64,000 bases of DNA from Limnohabitans sp. MMS-10A-178 (GCF_003063375.1 NZ_NERY01000001.1:1736001-1800000); one strand, 5' to 3'. Shown: positions 47,747 to 57,201, counted from the first letter of the stretch. A program made the numbers and translations. The notes: generated by a model not told the origin, from the sequence alone.

Positions 47747-49450
47747 TTGAACAGGGACGCGATGATGATCGAAACAACACAAGTTGAAATATCAGACAGC
47801 AATCTGCTTGCGCTGACTGTTCTGGCTAGTGCCTCTGCGCTCTCAGCATGTGGGGGTGGCACTGGCGCCGCTACAAACACGGCCTTAAATTCTCTAAGCC
47901 CCGCAGAGCTCAATGCCAAATTAACAGACGCTTCTCGTTTTCTTCGTCAAGCCACATGGGGCGGAACTCTGGCAGAAATTCGAGACTTGGCATCTACAGG
48001 TTCACAAAACTGGATCAATGGCCAAGCCGCTACGCCCACCAGTCTGAGCATGACGCGTTGGCTCATTAACAAGGGATTTAACGACGCTGCGGTGAGCACC
48101 AATGTGAATGGCGACGGGGGTTGGTCTCAAGCCATGTGGGCCAAATTGTTTGGGGCCACCGATCTCTTGCGCCAACGCGCAACGTTTGCCTTGTCTGAGC
48201 TTTTTGTTGTATCGTATTTGGGTCTGCCCATAAACTGGCGCAACTTTGCACTGGCCAATTATTGGGACGTTCTTGAAAAAAATGCATTGGGCAACTATCG
48301 CGATTTGTTAGAGGGTGTCACCTTGTCCTCGGCCATGGGTACGTATCTCAACATGAAGGGCAGCCAAAAATTCAATGCCACCACGGGCAGAGCGCCCGAT
48401 GAAAACTACGCGCGAGAAGTGATGCAGTTGTTCACCATTGGCCTTTATGAACTCAACTCGGACGGAACCCAAAAATTGGATTCACTGGGCAAGCCCATTG
48501 AAACGTACGACAACAACGATGTGCTGGGCTTGGCCCGCGTTTTTACAGGCTGGGACAATGCCACCGGCACAGACCCACAAGCTGAATTGGCAGCGACCGC
48601 CTACCGACATGGCCTGCCGATGAGCTTGAATGCCAGTCTTCACAGCCCCGAAGAAAAAAGATTTTTAGACGTGGTGATTCCTGCTGGCACAGATGGCATT
48701 ACAAGTCTCAAGACAGCGCTGGACGCCCTTTTTAATCACAACAACACTGCGCCGTTTGTGGTCAAACAATTGATTCAGCGCTTGGTCACCAGTAACCCCT
48801 CGCCCGCCTATGTGGGCAGAGTTGTGAAGGTTTTTGAAAACAATGGCAAAAACATTCGAGGCGATTTGAAAGCTGTGTGGTCGGCCATCTTGACGGATGC
48901 GGAAGCCAGGCAAACCAATCCTCCCCCAAGCTTTGGCAAGCTCACAGAACCTGTTGTGCGTCTTTTGCAATGGGGCCACACCTTCAACGCCACATCCTCT
49001 GATGGTGCTTGGACTTTGGGTAATACAGACACCGACACCACGCTAGGACAAATGCCGCTGCGTGCACCCAGCGTGTTTAATTTTTTCAGGCCCGGGTACA
49101 TGCCGCCACAAACACAATTGGCCGCGCAAAATTTGCTGGCACCTGAGTTTCAAATTTTGACAGAACCCACCGTGGTGAGCTATATCAACTACATGGCGGT
49201 CACCGTGAACAATGCGCGCAATGTCAAAGCAGATTACAGCTATGAAAAAACCTTGGCAGCAGACCCGGTCAGTTTGGTGGCACATCTCAACCTGTGCCTT
49301 GCTGCTGGCAATGTGTCTGACGCCAATCTAAGCCTCATTTCTTCAGCCGTCGGCAGCATTTCGGCCGCTACAGATGTAGGTGTTCTCAATCGCATTTACG
49401 CTGCCATTCTGATGCTAATGAGCAGCCCAGACTACCTCATTCAAAGGTGA
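47747..49450 (+). CDS. DUF1800 family protein
   Basis: ASRFLRQATWGGTLAEIRDLA, DENYAREVMQLFTIGLYELN, GLARVFTGW; paired with DUF1501 protein downstream. Confidence 0.9.
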   Translation: MNRDAMMIETTQVEISDSNLLALTVLASASALSACGGGTGAATNTALNSLSPAELNAKLTDASRFLRQATWGGTLAEIRDLASTGSQNWINGQAATPTSLSMTRWLINKGFNDAAVSTNVNGDGGWSQAMWAKLFGATDLLRQRATFALSELFVVSYLGLPINWRNFALANYWDVLEKNALGNYRDLLEGVTLSSAMGTYLNMKGSQKFNATTGRAPDENYAREVMQLFTIGLYELNSDGTQKLDSLGKPIETYDNNDVLGLARVFTGWDNATGTDPQAELAATAYRHGLPMSLNASLHSPEEKRFLDVVIPAGTDGITSLKTALDALFNHNNTAPFVVKQLIQRLVTSNPSPAYVGRVVKVFENNGKNIRGDLKAVWSAILTDAEARQTNPPPSFGKLTEPVVRLLQWGHTFNATSSDGAWTLGNTDTDTTLGQMPLRAPSVFNFFRPGYMPPQTQLAAQNLLAPEFQILTEPTVVSYINYMAVTVNNARNVKADYSYEKTLAADPVSLVAHLNLCLAAGNVSDANLSLISSAVGSISAATDVGVLNRIYAAILMLMSSPDYLIQR

Positions 49451-49454
49451 ATTT

Positions 49455-50891
49455 ATGCGCCACTCTGCTGACAATCCGCAACACTGGAACCGCCGGTCTA
49501 TATTAAAAAGCAGCGCGGTTATTGCGCTGCAAAGATTGGGTATGCCCATGGCCAGCAGCCTGGGGCTGATGGCCAATGCGGCAGCCCAATCGGCCAACGA
49601 TTACAAGGCCTTGGTGTGTGTGTTTTTATTTGGTGCCAACGACCACTACAACACCGTCATTCCCTACGACCTCAGCACCCACAGCACCTACTTCAACATC
49701 CGCAAAGGCACCATCACGGCTGGGAGCATTTACGATGGCATTGCCATCCCGCGCGATGCACTGGCCGCTACCGCATTGAGCACGCCATTAAGTGGTGGCC
49801 GACAAATGGCCCTCAATCCAGAAATGTCTGCATTGAAGTCTGTCTTTGAAAACAAGCGGGCCTCTGTCTTGATGAACATCGGCCCCTTGCTTGTACCCAC
49901 TTCACTGGCCCAATACAACAACAAGTCGGTGCCCTTGCCACCCAAGCTGTTTTCGCACAATGATCAGCAGGCTTATTGGCAATCTTCTTATCAAGCAGAA
50001 GGTGCTGCCACGGGCTGGGGCGGACGCGCTGCCGATCTTCTCATGAGCGGCAACTCGCGCTCTGCTTTAACCTGTATATCGGTCAATGGCAATGCCCTGT
50101 TTTTGTCTGGCCAAAATGCAATTTCGTACCAAATGAGCACCTCGGGCGCCACCACCGTCAATGCCATTAGGAGCAAATCTTTGTTTGGCTCTGTAACATG
50201 TGCCAATGCGCTGCAAACATTGATCACTCAATCAAGTGCCATTCCAATGGCCAACGATTATTCAACGGTTACCAAACGTGCACTGGACACCTACGATGGT
50301 ATTCTTTCGGCCATCGGCACCACGGCATCCACCACTGTCAATTCATTGTTTCCCACATCTGCAACCAACTCTCTTTCAGCGCAGCTCAAAATGGTGGCCA
50401 GACTGATAGAGCAGCAGTCCGTATTGGGTATTAAGCGGCAGGTCTTTATGGTGGGAATGGGGGGCTTCGATCTGCACGATTTTTTACCAACGCAACATCC
50501 TGCCTTGCTTCAAAAATTGAGTTCCGCCATGAAGGAGTTTGACGATGCCATGATTTCCTTGGGTAAAAGCAACCAGGTGACTTCATTCACGGCATCAGAC
50601 TTTGGCCGAACACTGGCCTCCAACGGCGATGGCTCGGACCATGGCTGGGGTAGCCACCATTTTGTGATGGGCGGCGCGGTCAATGGGGGTCGATATTTTG
50701 GCATTGCGCCAGAAATTGGATTGACCCACACCCAACAAGTTGGCAGTGGCAGGCTGTTGCCTTCTACCGCCATTGAACAGCTTGGGGCAGAACTGGCAAC
50801 GTGGTTTGGTGTGAGTTCTACCGACGTCAAAACAGTATTGCCCAACGCCAGCAAATTCGACCTGAACAAGTTGGGGCTGTTTAAATCTTAA
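49455..50891 (+). CDS. DUF1501 family protein (Tat-signal candidate)
   Basis: NRRSILKSSAVIAL N-terminus, CVFLFGANDHYNTVIPYD, FTASDFGRTLASNGDGSDHGWGSHHFVMGGAVNGG. Confidence 0.92.
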   Translation: MRHSADNPQHWNRRSILKSSAVIALQRLGMPMASSLGLMANAAAQSANDYKALVCVFLFGANDHYNTVIPYDLSTHSTYFNIRKGTITAGSIYDGIAIPRDALAATALSTPLSGGRQMALNPEMSALKSVFENKRASVLMNIGPLLVPTSLAQYNNKSVPLPPKLFSHNDQQAYWQSSYQAEGAATGWGGRAADLLMSGNSRSALTCISVNGNALFLSGQNAISYQMSTSGATTVNAIRSKSLFGSVTCANALQTLITQSSAIPMANDYSTVTKRALDTYDGILSAIGTTASTTVNSLFPTSATNSLSAQLKMVARLIEQQSVLGIKRQVFMVGMGGFDLHDFLPTQHPALLQKLSSAMKEFDDAMISLGKSNQVTSFTASDFGRTLASNGDGSDHGWGSHHFVMGGAVNGGRYFGIAPEIGLTHTQQVGSGRLLPSTAIEQLGAELATWFGVSSTDVKTVLPNASKFDLNKLGLFKS

Positions 50892-51022
50892 GCCTCAGCT
50901 AAAACTTTGACTTGACCCATCAGTTTTTCAAAGTGCGCTAAGTCTGGCGTGGAGTGGCCCGGTATTTTGGCCAAGTCGTCATAACGACAAAGTCGTAAGA
51001 TTTCGGCGTAAAAAGCCAATTT
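50888..51022 (-). pseudogene. Possible C-terminal coding remnant (44 codons)
   Basis: Minus-strand open frame KLAFYAEILRLCRYDDLAKIPGHSTPDLAHFEKLMGQVKVLAEA* with no ATG start, ending on the DUF1501 stop. Confidence 0.25.
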
Positions 51023-51128
51023 TCAAAATCACCTATTTGCTTTTCGTTAAATGCCCCGCCCTGAAGCTCAAGGCTGTGCTTGGACGCAGGTGAAAGATCG
51101 GCTCAATAGCCTTGATCGACAGCACACA

Positions 51129-51187
51129 AATCACTGTTTTGCAGACGTAATCTAAAAATTCAAGAATCTTTGTCCAACGTTGGACAA
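51129..51187. repeat. 59-bp direct repeat, right copy, containing perfect 18-bp palindrome TTGTCCAACGTTGGACAA
   Basis: See left copy at 47510-47568. Confidence 0.85.
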
Positions 51188-51619
51188 CAGGGGAGTATGA
51201 GCATGTAGCTCGGCAAAGTTGGATTGTTTCATAGCCGCTATTCTCCGAAATTAGCGGACTTTGTTCCATCACTTTGGTACGGCAGGGAGGGGGCAGGTCA
51301 CTTTGGGGTCCAGCGCCTGCGGCGCTGAAGACTGGTGACTACTTCACCCGGGTAGGTCTTATTCATGACAAAGTCATATCCATATTCTTATTCCTAGTTG
51401 TTAGTTTGTGGAATACCGATGGGACTTTAATTCAGGAGGTTAACTCACCGAGATTTTGTGGTTGAATCTCACAAAACTAAACCTTGATTTAAAAGGCGTG
51501 ATACTGGCACTTCGCTTTGAGAGTCAAATAAAGTTTCACGGTGGAAACGCCACTGTTAAGTTGCATGCGAAGAGCAAGTTTAGTCATAGTTTTTAAACAA
51601 CCATTCCGAGGAGACAATC

Positions 51620-52603
51620 ATGAAAAAATCAAACAGTGTCATTCAATTTAAAGTTTCAGCACTCATCGGCGCGATAGCCCTGAGCGCGTCTTTTGCCGCT
51701 CAAGCGCAAGCTTGGCCAAATAAACAAATTACATTTGTGGTGCCATTTACACCAGGCAGTGCCACCGACATCATGGCGCGTGTCATCGGTGAAAAGTTAG
51801 GCCCCCGTCTTGGTCAAACTGTGGTGGTCGAAAACCGCGTGGGTGCAGGTGGCACCATTGGCACTTCCGCGGTTGCCAAGTCAACACCAGACGGTTATAC
51901 GTTTGTGGTGGTTTCAACGGGTCACGTGGTCAATCCGGTTCTGTACAGCAAGCTTAATTACCAATTGAAAGACTTGGCTGGTGTCAGTCCGCTGGGTACC
52001 TTGCCCAGTGCCTTGGTGGCAGCGCCAGGATTGGGCGTGAAGACTGTCAAAGAGTTGGTTGAAAAAGTAAGAGCTACGCCAAACGGTTTGAACTACGCCA
52101 GTGCAGGCGTTGGCAGTGCAGCGCATGTCAATGCAGAAAAATTTGTAGTGGGTTTGAAACTCAAAGGTAACCACGTACCTTACAAAGGGACGCCACAGAT
52201 GTTGGTTGACATTGCAGGTAACAACGTCGATTACGTGTTTGCACCCCTCATTTCTAGCGTGACCATGATCCGCGAAGGCAAGGTGGTGCCATTGGCCGTA
52301 AGCTCCGAAAAACGTGCTGTGGCTTTTCCCAATATTCCCACCATGGCAGAGGAGGGCTACCCACAAGGTCAATTCAATTTCTGGATTGGCATGTTGGCCG
52401 CAGCACAAACACCCAAAGCAATCTTGGACAAAATGAACGATGAAATCAATGCCATTGTCGACTTGCCGGATGTGCGTGATCGCTTTGAAAAACTGGGTGC
52501 ATTGCCTTTCAAAATGAAGCCCGCTGCGTTTGACAAATTCATTCAAGATGAAGCAGCAACGCTTGGTGAAGTTATGAAGGCCAGCGGCGCTAAATTGGAC
52601 TGA
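51620..52603 (+). CDS. Bug-family tripartite tricarboxylate transporter substrate-binding protein
   Basis: Signal peptide, WPNKQITFVVPFTPGSATDIMARVIGEKLGPRLGQTVVVENRVGAGGTIGTSAVAKSTPDGYTF. Confidence 0.93.
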   Translation: MKKSNSVIQFKVSALIGAIALSASFAAQAQAWPNKQITFVVPFTPGSATDIMARVIGEKLGPRLGQTVVVENRVGAGGTIGTSAVAKSTPDGYTFVVVSTGHVVNPVLYSKLNYQLKDLAGVSPLGTLPSALVAAPGLGVKTVKELVEKVRATPNGLNYASAGVGSAAHVNAEKFVVGLKLKGNHVPYKGTPQMLVDIAGNNVDYVFAPLISSVTMIREGKVVPLAVSSEKRAVAFPNIPTMAEEGYPQGQFNFWIGMLAAAQTPKAILDKMNDEINAIVDLPDVRDRFEKLGALPFKMKPAAFDKFIQDEAATLGEVMKASGAKLD

Positions 52604-52606
52604 GCT

Positions 52607-53482
52607 GTGAACCCTTCATCAAACTCTGCCCTTCGGCTTGCCTATATTTCTGGAGGCTTTCCAGTCTGGGCTTTGTTTGTTGCTGAAAGCCAAGGCTTTT
52701 TTGAAGCGCATGGTGTGCAATGCAGTGTTACGCACACAGGCGCTTCTACAGTGCAAATGCAAGGCTTGCGCGAGGGAAAATTTGATGTTGGGTTACAACT
52801 GCCCGACCATGTGGTTCGTGCAGGCTTGAATGGCACCAAGCTGTGTGTGCTGGCCGCTCAGTCACATCCCCCCGATGTGGCGCTTGTGGCTTCGCCTTCC
52901 ATTCAAAATATAGAACAACTCAAAGGCCATCGAATAGCCGTTGATGGTGCCCGAAGTGGTTATGCATTGTTGCTGGTTCAGTTGTTGTCCTCTTTGGGAT
53001 GGACATCCAACGATTACCAATTGGTAGAAGTCGGTGACAGTCAGCAACGCGTTCAAGCATTGCGCAGCGGTGAACTGATGGCCAGCTTCATTAATCCACC
53101 CTTGGACAAAGCCTTGGTCAATGATGGCTTTGTCCGTTTGACCACCACACGCCAAGCCTTCCCTAGTTACCCCGGCCCCGTGGTTGCTGCCCGAAGCGAA
53201 TGGGCTGAGTCGCATCCTCTATTGGCAAAGGGATTTCAAAGCGCCTGGGCTGAAGCTTGGCGTTGGCTTTTGGAGCCTAGCAATCAAGCACAAGCCATCG
53301 AGATTGCGCTCAAACATTTAGGTGCTGAAGCCCCCTCTGCACTTAACGCATTGCAAAATTTGCAACGTCAAGGCATGCCTCAAATTTCTGCAGAAGGCAT
53401 GTCTCAGGTCATTGACTTGGTTTGGCGCAATGAATCAGTCGGCCAGAAACCAAGGCCCGAACCTGCCAGTTATTTCTTTTAA
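52607..53482 (+). CDS. NMT1/SsuA-like ABC transporter substrate-binding protein
   Basis: GTG start; LRLAYISGGFPVWALFVAESQGFFEAHGVQCSVTHTGASTVQMQGLREGKFDVGLQLPDHVV. No obvious signal peptide. Confidence 0.75.
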   Translation: MNPSSNSALRLAYISGGFPVWALFVAESQGFFEAHGVQCSVTHTGASTVQMQGLREGKFDVGLQLPDHVVRAGLNGTKLCVLAAQSHPPDVALVASPSIQNIEQLKGHRIAVDGARSGYALLLVQLLSSLGWTSNDYQLVEVGDSQQRVQALRSGELMASFINPPLDKALVNDGFVRLTTTRQAFPSYPGPVVAARSEWAESHPLLAKGFQSAWAEAWRWLLEPSNQAQAIEIALKHLGAEAPSALNALQNLQRQGMPQISAEGMSQVIDLVWRNESVGQKPRPEPASYFF

Positions 53483-53495
53483 TTTTGGACTCACC

Positions 53496-54044
53496 ATGAA
53501 CCCGATCGCATTGATACCCCGCCAAACTGTGCCTGCTCTTGATTTGGCTTTGACCACCGGTGGCCGCTATGTCAGCGGTCAAAATTCTGGTGAGCGTTTC
53601 GATTTGCTGGTTTTTTATCGAGGCTTGCATTGCCCCATTTGCGCCAAATATTTGTTGGAGTTGGAGCGCTTGGGAGAAGAGTTTCAAAAACGTGGCGTGC
53701 GAATCGTTGCCATCAGCAGCGATGAGGTCACACGAGGTCAGGCCATGGCAGACAAGGTGCAAGGCCGTTTCATTGAGTTTGCCTACGGTTTGGGTCTTGG
53801 CTTGGCCAGGCAATGGGGCTTGTACATCAGCACATCCAAGGGCAAAACTTCAATTGGATTGGATGAGCCAGCCTTGTTCAGCGAACCCGGTGTTTTTCTG
53901 ATCAAGCCTGACCAAACCCTCTACTATGGATCCACGCAAACCATGCCTTTCGCGCGCCCATCCTTTTCCGATTTGCTAGCGGCCGTCGACTTTGCAATTC
54001 AGAAAGATTATCCCGCTCGCGGTGAGTACACAGGCGAGGTTTGA
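53496..54044 (+). CDS. Peroxiredoxin-like AhpC/TSA family protein
   Basis: ATG at 53496 (ORF extends to 53322); LLVFYRGLHCPICAKYLLELERLGEEFQKRGVRIVAISSD. Confidence 0.88.
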   Translation: MNPIALIPRQTVPALDLALTTGGRYVSGQNSGERFDLLVFYRGLHCPICAKYLLELERLGEEFQKRGVRIVAISSDEVTRGQAMADKVQGRFIEFAYGLGLGLARQWGLYISTSKGKTSIGLDEPALFSEPGVFLIKPDQTLYYGSTQTMPFARPSFSDLLAAVDFAIQKDYPARGEYTGEV

Positions 54045-54046
54045 AC

Positions 54047-55237
54047 ATGGCCGACAGCATTCACCGCACCGACGCCATTGATGGCCAAGGCTATCCACTT
54101 TGCTTCAAAACCCAAGCAGGACAAAACCGGCCAGGCGTGCTGGGCATCCACGACGCCCAAGATGTGTTCATCACGCATGCGCGCGCCATGGGGGGTCATC
54201 AGAAAGAAGCTGTGGTGAAAGAGGGGCAGACGGGCTCGAGCTGGCGCATGGTCAGTGACGAGGGGCCCGCGCTCAAGGGCACAGACCTTGCACCGTTTCC
54301 GCTGGGCTACATGTCTGCTGGCTTGCAAGCCGATCTGCTGCAACGCGTTAGACAACTGGCACAGGCGCAGGACATTTCTCTGACTAGCTTAAGCAGCAGT
54401 CTGGAAAACGACTACATGTTCGAGGGCTCATTCTTCAAAGGTACCGGTGTGGGGCATGCTTATGCGCCGCGATTTCAGGTGCGTGCTCAAAGCTCAGCGT
54501 CTGCTCAGCAGGTACAGGGTCTGGTGCGGCAGGCGGTGGCGGCTTCGCCCCTGTTGGCTTCGTGGGCCACGCCTTTGCACAACACCTTTGCTTTGTACGC
54601 CAATGGACGGCGCGTAACCTTGCGCGAATTGGCCTCTAGCACGGCCACGGTTGATGACCCTTTCAAAACTTGGTCTCAGGCGCCCACCCCGCTGGCTAGC
54701 TCTGCCAATACCGATACGCTGCAAGACATCGTCAGCAAAACCCAGCCCGTTGAAGTTAAAAACCCCACATCGCCTTCAGGCTGGGAGGCAGGGCGTGTGG
54801 ATATTCCTATTCATGGTCATTCCGAATTGGCCGATGGTTTGGGCCGCAGCGTCACTTGGGCCAATAGGCTGGGCGGCTCTGCCTTCGCCATTCAAAGCGA
54901 TGACCGCCTTGTGGGCGACCAAGCCCCAAGTGCACTTGCGCATGCCTATGCTGGCATTGCGTTTTGTTTCATGACGCAATTGCTGCGTTATGTAGAGCAC
55001 CATCACATGAAAGTCAGGGCGCTGCGCATGGTGCAGCTCAGCCCTTGCCGCATTGAATCAAGTGTGGCTCAGGCCCAGCCTTTAGACACACACGTGTTTG
55101 TTCAGACCGACGAGACCGATGAGGTGATGGAACGACTCATGCAAATGTCGGCCCGCACCTGCTACTTGCACGCAGCTTTAGGTCAGTCATTGGCGCCCCA
55201 GGTGAGCTTGGTTTTGAATGGTCAAGCGGTGTCATAA
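54047..55237 (+). CDS. OsmC family protein with duplicated (two-domain) architecture
   Basis: Second half has OsmC-like paired Cys (AYAGIAFCFMTQLLRYVE...SARTCYLHAAL); first half is OsmC-like but lacks the Cys pair. Start at 54041 or 54047. Confidence 0.65.
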   Translation: MADSIHRTDAIDGQGYPLCFKTQAGQNRPGVLGIHDAQDVFITHARAMGGHQKEAVVKEGQTGSSWRMVSDEGPALKGTDLAPFPLGYMSAGLQADLLQRVRQLAQAQDISLTSLSSSLENDYMFEGSFFKGTGVGHAYAPRFQVRAQSSASAQQVQGLVRQAVAASPLLASWATPLHNTFALYANGRRVTLRELASSTATVDDPFKTWSQAPTPLASSANTDTLQDIVSKTQPVEVKNPTSPSGWEAGRVDIPIHGHSELADGLGRSVTWANRLGGSAFAIQSDDRLVGDQAPSALAHAYAGIAFCFMTQLLRYVEHHHMKVRALRMVQLSPCRIESSVAQAQPLDTHVFVQTDETDEVMERLMQMSARTCYLHAALGQSLAPQVSLVLNGQAVS

Positions 55238-55246
55238 CGCCTTTTG

Positions 55247-55273
55247 AAATTTCAAAAATTTCAAAAATTTCAA
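55247..55273. repeat. Three perfect 9-bp tandem repeats (AAATTTCAA)x3 between convergent genes
   Basis: Direct reading; overlaps the stop codon of the minus-strand Bug gene. Confidence 0.85.
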
Positions 55274-56274
55274 TTGGCCTGTACGCCAGCTTTAATCAGC
55301 AGGCCGCCCAAGGTTTCAATCTCATTTTTCAAATGAGCTCTTAGTGCATTTGGTGTGGCTTGCTCAACGCTTACCGCTGATACACCCATGCCATCCAAGC
55401 GTTTGATCACATCTGGATCGGCAACAGACTTTTGCAAAGCAGCGGTCAGTTTGTCCAATACAGGTTTGGGTGTGCCCTTAGGTGCATAGAGGCCAAATGA
55501 AATGTTGATGTCAAAGCCTCTCACCCCAGCTTCTGCAATGGCAGGAGTGTCTGGCAAGGAGGGCAGTCTGCTTTTGCCGGCTGCAGCATAGGCCTTGATT
55601 TTGTTGGTCTTCACCGAGGGGACGGTGCCAGAAGTTTGATCGCACAGAATATCGACCTGTCCACCCATCAAGTCAGTGAGCGCTGGGCCTGTGCCTTTGT
55701 ATGGAATTTCATTAAGTTTGACGCCCAACACATTCATCATCATCAAACCACACAAGTGTGAGGCAGAGCCAACGCCTGCATGCGCAAGGCTGACTTTGTT
55801 TTGATTGGTTTTGAGGTAGGCCACAAATTCATTCAAATCTTTGGGTGGAAATTCGTTTCTCGCCACAATCACCATGGGGCCACTGGTGGCCGAGCCAATG
55901 GGTTCAAAATCATCAACGGGGTGATAACTTAAATTCTTGTACATGGCCAAGTTGGTGGCATGGCTCACATGAATCATGAGCAAGGTGTAGCCATCTGGTC
56001 TAGATCTGGCAACCTTAGCTGTTCCAATGCTGCCAGAAGCGCCAGCTGTGTTGTCAACCAAAATTTGTTGGCCCAGTATTTTTTGCATCGAGCCTGCAAA
56101 CAGTCGGGTAATGGTGTCGCCAGGGCCGCCAGCCGCATAGGGCATCACCATGGTAATGGGCTTGGCTGGAAAGTCTTGCGCAGACACACAGCTGGCAGCG
56201 CCAAGCAGCAATACACCCACTACCTTGCAAAGCTTGGCTTGAAAAGATCGCGCTGAATTGAATGTCGAGTTCAT
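55270..56274 (-). CDS. Bug-family tripartite tricarboxylate transporter substrate-binding protein
   Basis: FPAKPITMVMPYAAGGPGDTITRLFAGSMQKILGQQILVDNTAGASGSIGTAKVARSRPDGYTLLM. Confidence 0.93.
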   Translation of the reverse strand: MNSTFNSARSFQAKLCKVVGVLLLGAASCVSAQDFPAKPITMVMPYAAGGPGDTITRLFAGSMQKILGQQILVDNTAGASGSIGTAKVARSRPDGYTLLMIHVSHATNLAMYKNLSYHPVDDFEPIGSATSGPMVIVARNEFPPKDLNEFVAYLKTNQNKVSLAHAGVGSASHLCGLMMMNVLGVKLNEIPYKGTGPALTDLMGGQVDILCDQTSGTVPSVKTNKIKAYAAAGKSRLPSLPDTPAIAEAGVRGFDINISFGLYAPKGTPKPVLDKLTAALQKSVADPDVIKRLDGMGVSAVSVEQATPNALRAHLKNEIETLGGLLIKAGVQAN

Positions 56275-56310
56275 GGTGAAGGTCCTGTTGAATTCAATGA
56301 AAAAATGTTT

Positions 56311-56907
56311 TTACCCCAGTAGGCGCTGTCTGATTTCGATGGGGTCAAGCACTTCCAGTGGCCATGCGCCGCCACCAGGAATGCCAACCTGTGTGGCGTT
56401 TAGTAGCATTGAAACCATCACATAAGTGCCCGACAGCACCGTGAGATCAACAACCGCTTGCTCGCCCATTTTGTCTACGGCTTCTTGCCAAAGTGCATCG
56501 GGCACTCTGTGATTCAAGCTGAGCTGAACACAGTAGTCGTAAACCAAGCGCTCGTCTTCTTGCATGCTGGTGGGGCGTTTGCAAAGTTGCAAATCTTTCA
56601 TCACTGCATCAGACAAACCGGCTTTTCGGGCAATGGTTTCGTGAGCCCACCATTCGTATTGCGCATTTGAAATTCTGGCTTGAATCAAAATGGCAAATTC
56701 GTTCAAGCGCTTGTTAACGCTGGTTCTGAATCGAAGGTAATCTAGAAAATCAAAACAGCGCCTTGCCATGTCAGGACTTCGCAGCAATGCGTTGTAGGGG
56801 CCCCCAAGTGCGGCACTGGAAACTTTGAGAATGTCATCAGCCAAGGGCCGAACTGAATCTGGCAATTCAGAATAAGAAATTTGAGTTAGGCGTTCGTTCA
56901 TCCTCAA
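56311..56907 (-). CDS. Carboxymuconolactone decarboxylase family protein
   Basis: LNEFAILIQARISNAQYEWWAHETIARKAGLSDAVMKDL motif region. Confidence 0.85.
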   Translation of the reverse strand: MRMNERLTQISYSELPDSVRPLADDILKVSSAALGGPYNALLRSPDMARRCFDFLDYLRFRTSVNKRLNEFAILIQARISNAQYEWWAHETIARKAGLSDAVMKDLQLCKRPTSMQEDERLVYDYCVQLSLNHRVPDALWQEAVDKMGEQAVVDLTVLSGTYVMVSMLLNATQVGIPGGGAWPLEVLDPIEIRQRLLG

Positions 56908-56982
56908 ATTCTAGGAAGAACCAAGGAAAGAGGTGGGGGTACAAACCCGAACGTTGAATGACTGAGTCAAGTTGCTATTGCC

Positions 56983-57201
56983 TTAAGTTTTTGGTTTAAC
57001 AAGATTGTTTTTAGGATCAAACCCTAAGCAGGGGCGGCCATCAGTGTTCATCACTTGAATGCAGGGCAAGGCTTGAGATTTGAACCCAAGTAATTTGCAG
57101 GAGTAGGGCATCTTAGGGTCCCAGCTCGTAGCGAAATGCTTGCACTGCCAGCAGTTGACTTTTTCTAAAGGTGATGGAGCGGCGGTCACTTGAGTTGTCA
57201 A
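56983..57201 (-). CDS. Small Cys-rich conserved hypothetical protein (72 aa)
   Basis: VNCWQCKHFATSWDPKMPYSCKLLGFKSQALPCIQVMNTDGRPCLGF; coding-like with ordered Cys pattern. Confidence 0.65.
   Translation of the reverse strand: MTTQVTAAPSPLEKVNCWQCKHFATSWDPKMPYSCKLLGFKSQALPCIQVMNTDGRPCLGFDPKNNLVKPKT

Noticed and set aside
51274-51465. 63-aa ORF before the Bug gene
   Set aside because: No family resemblance, lies in noncoding-looking sequence with hairpins; cannot support as a gene.
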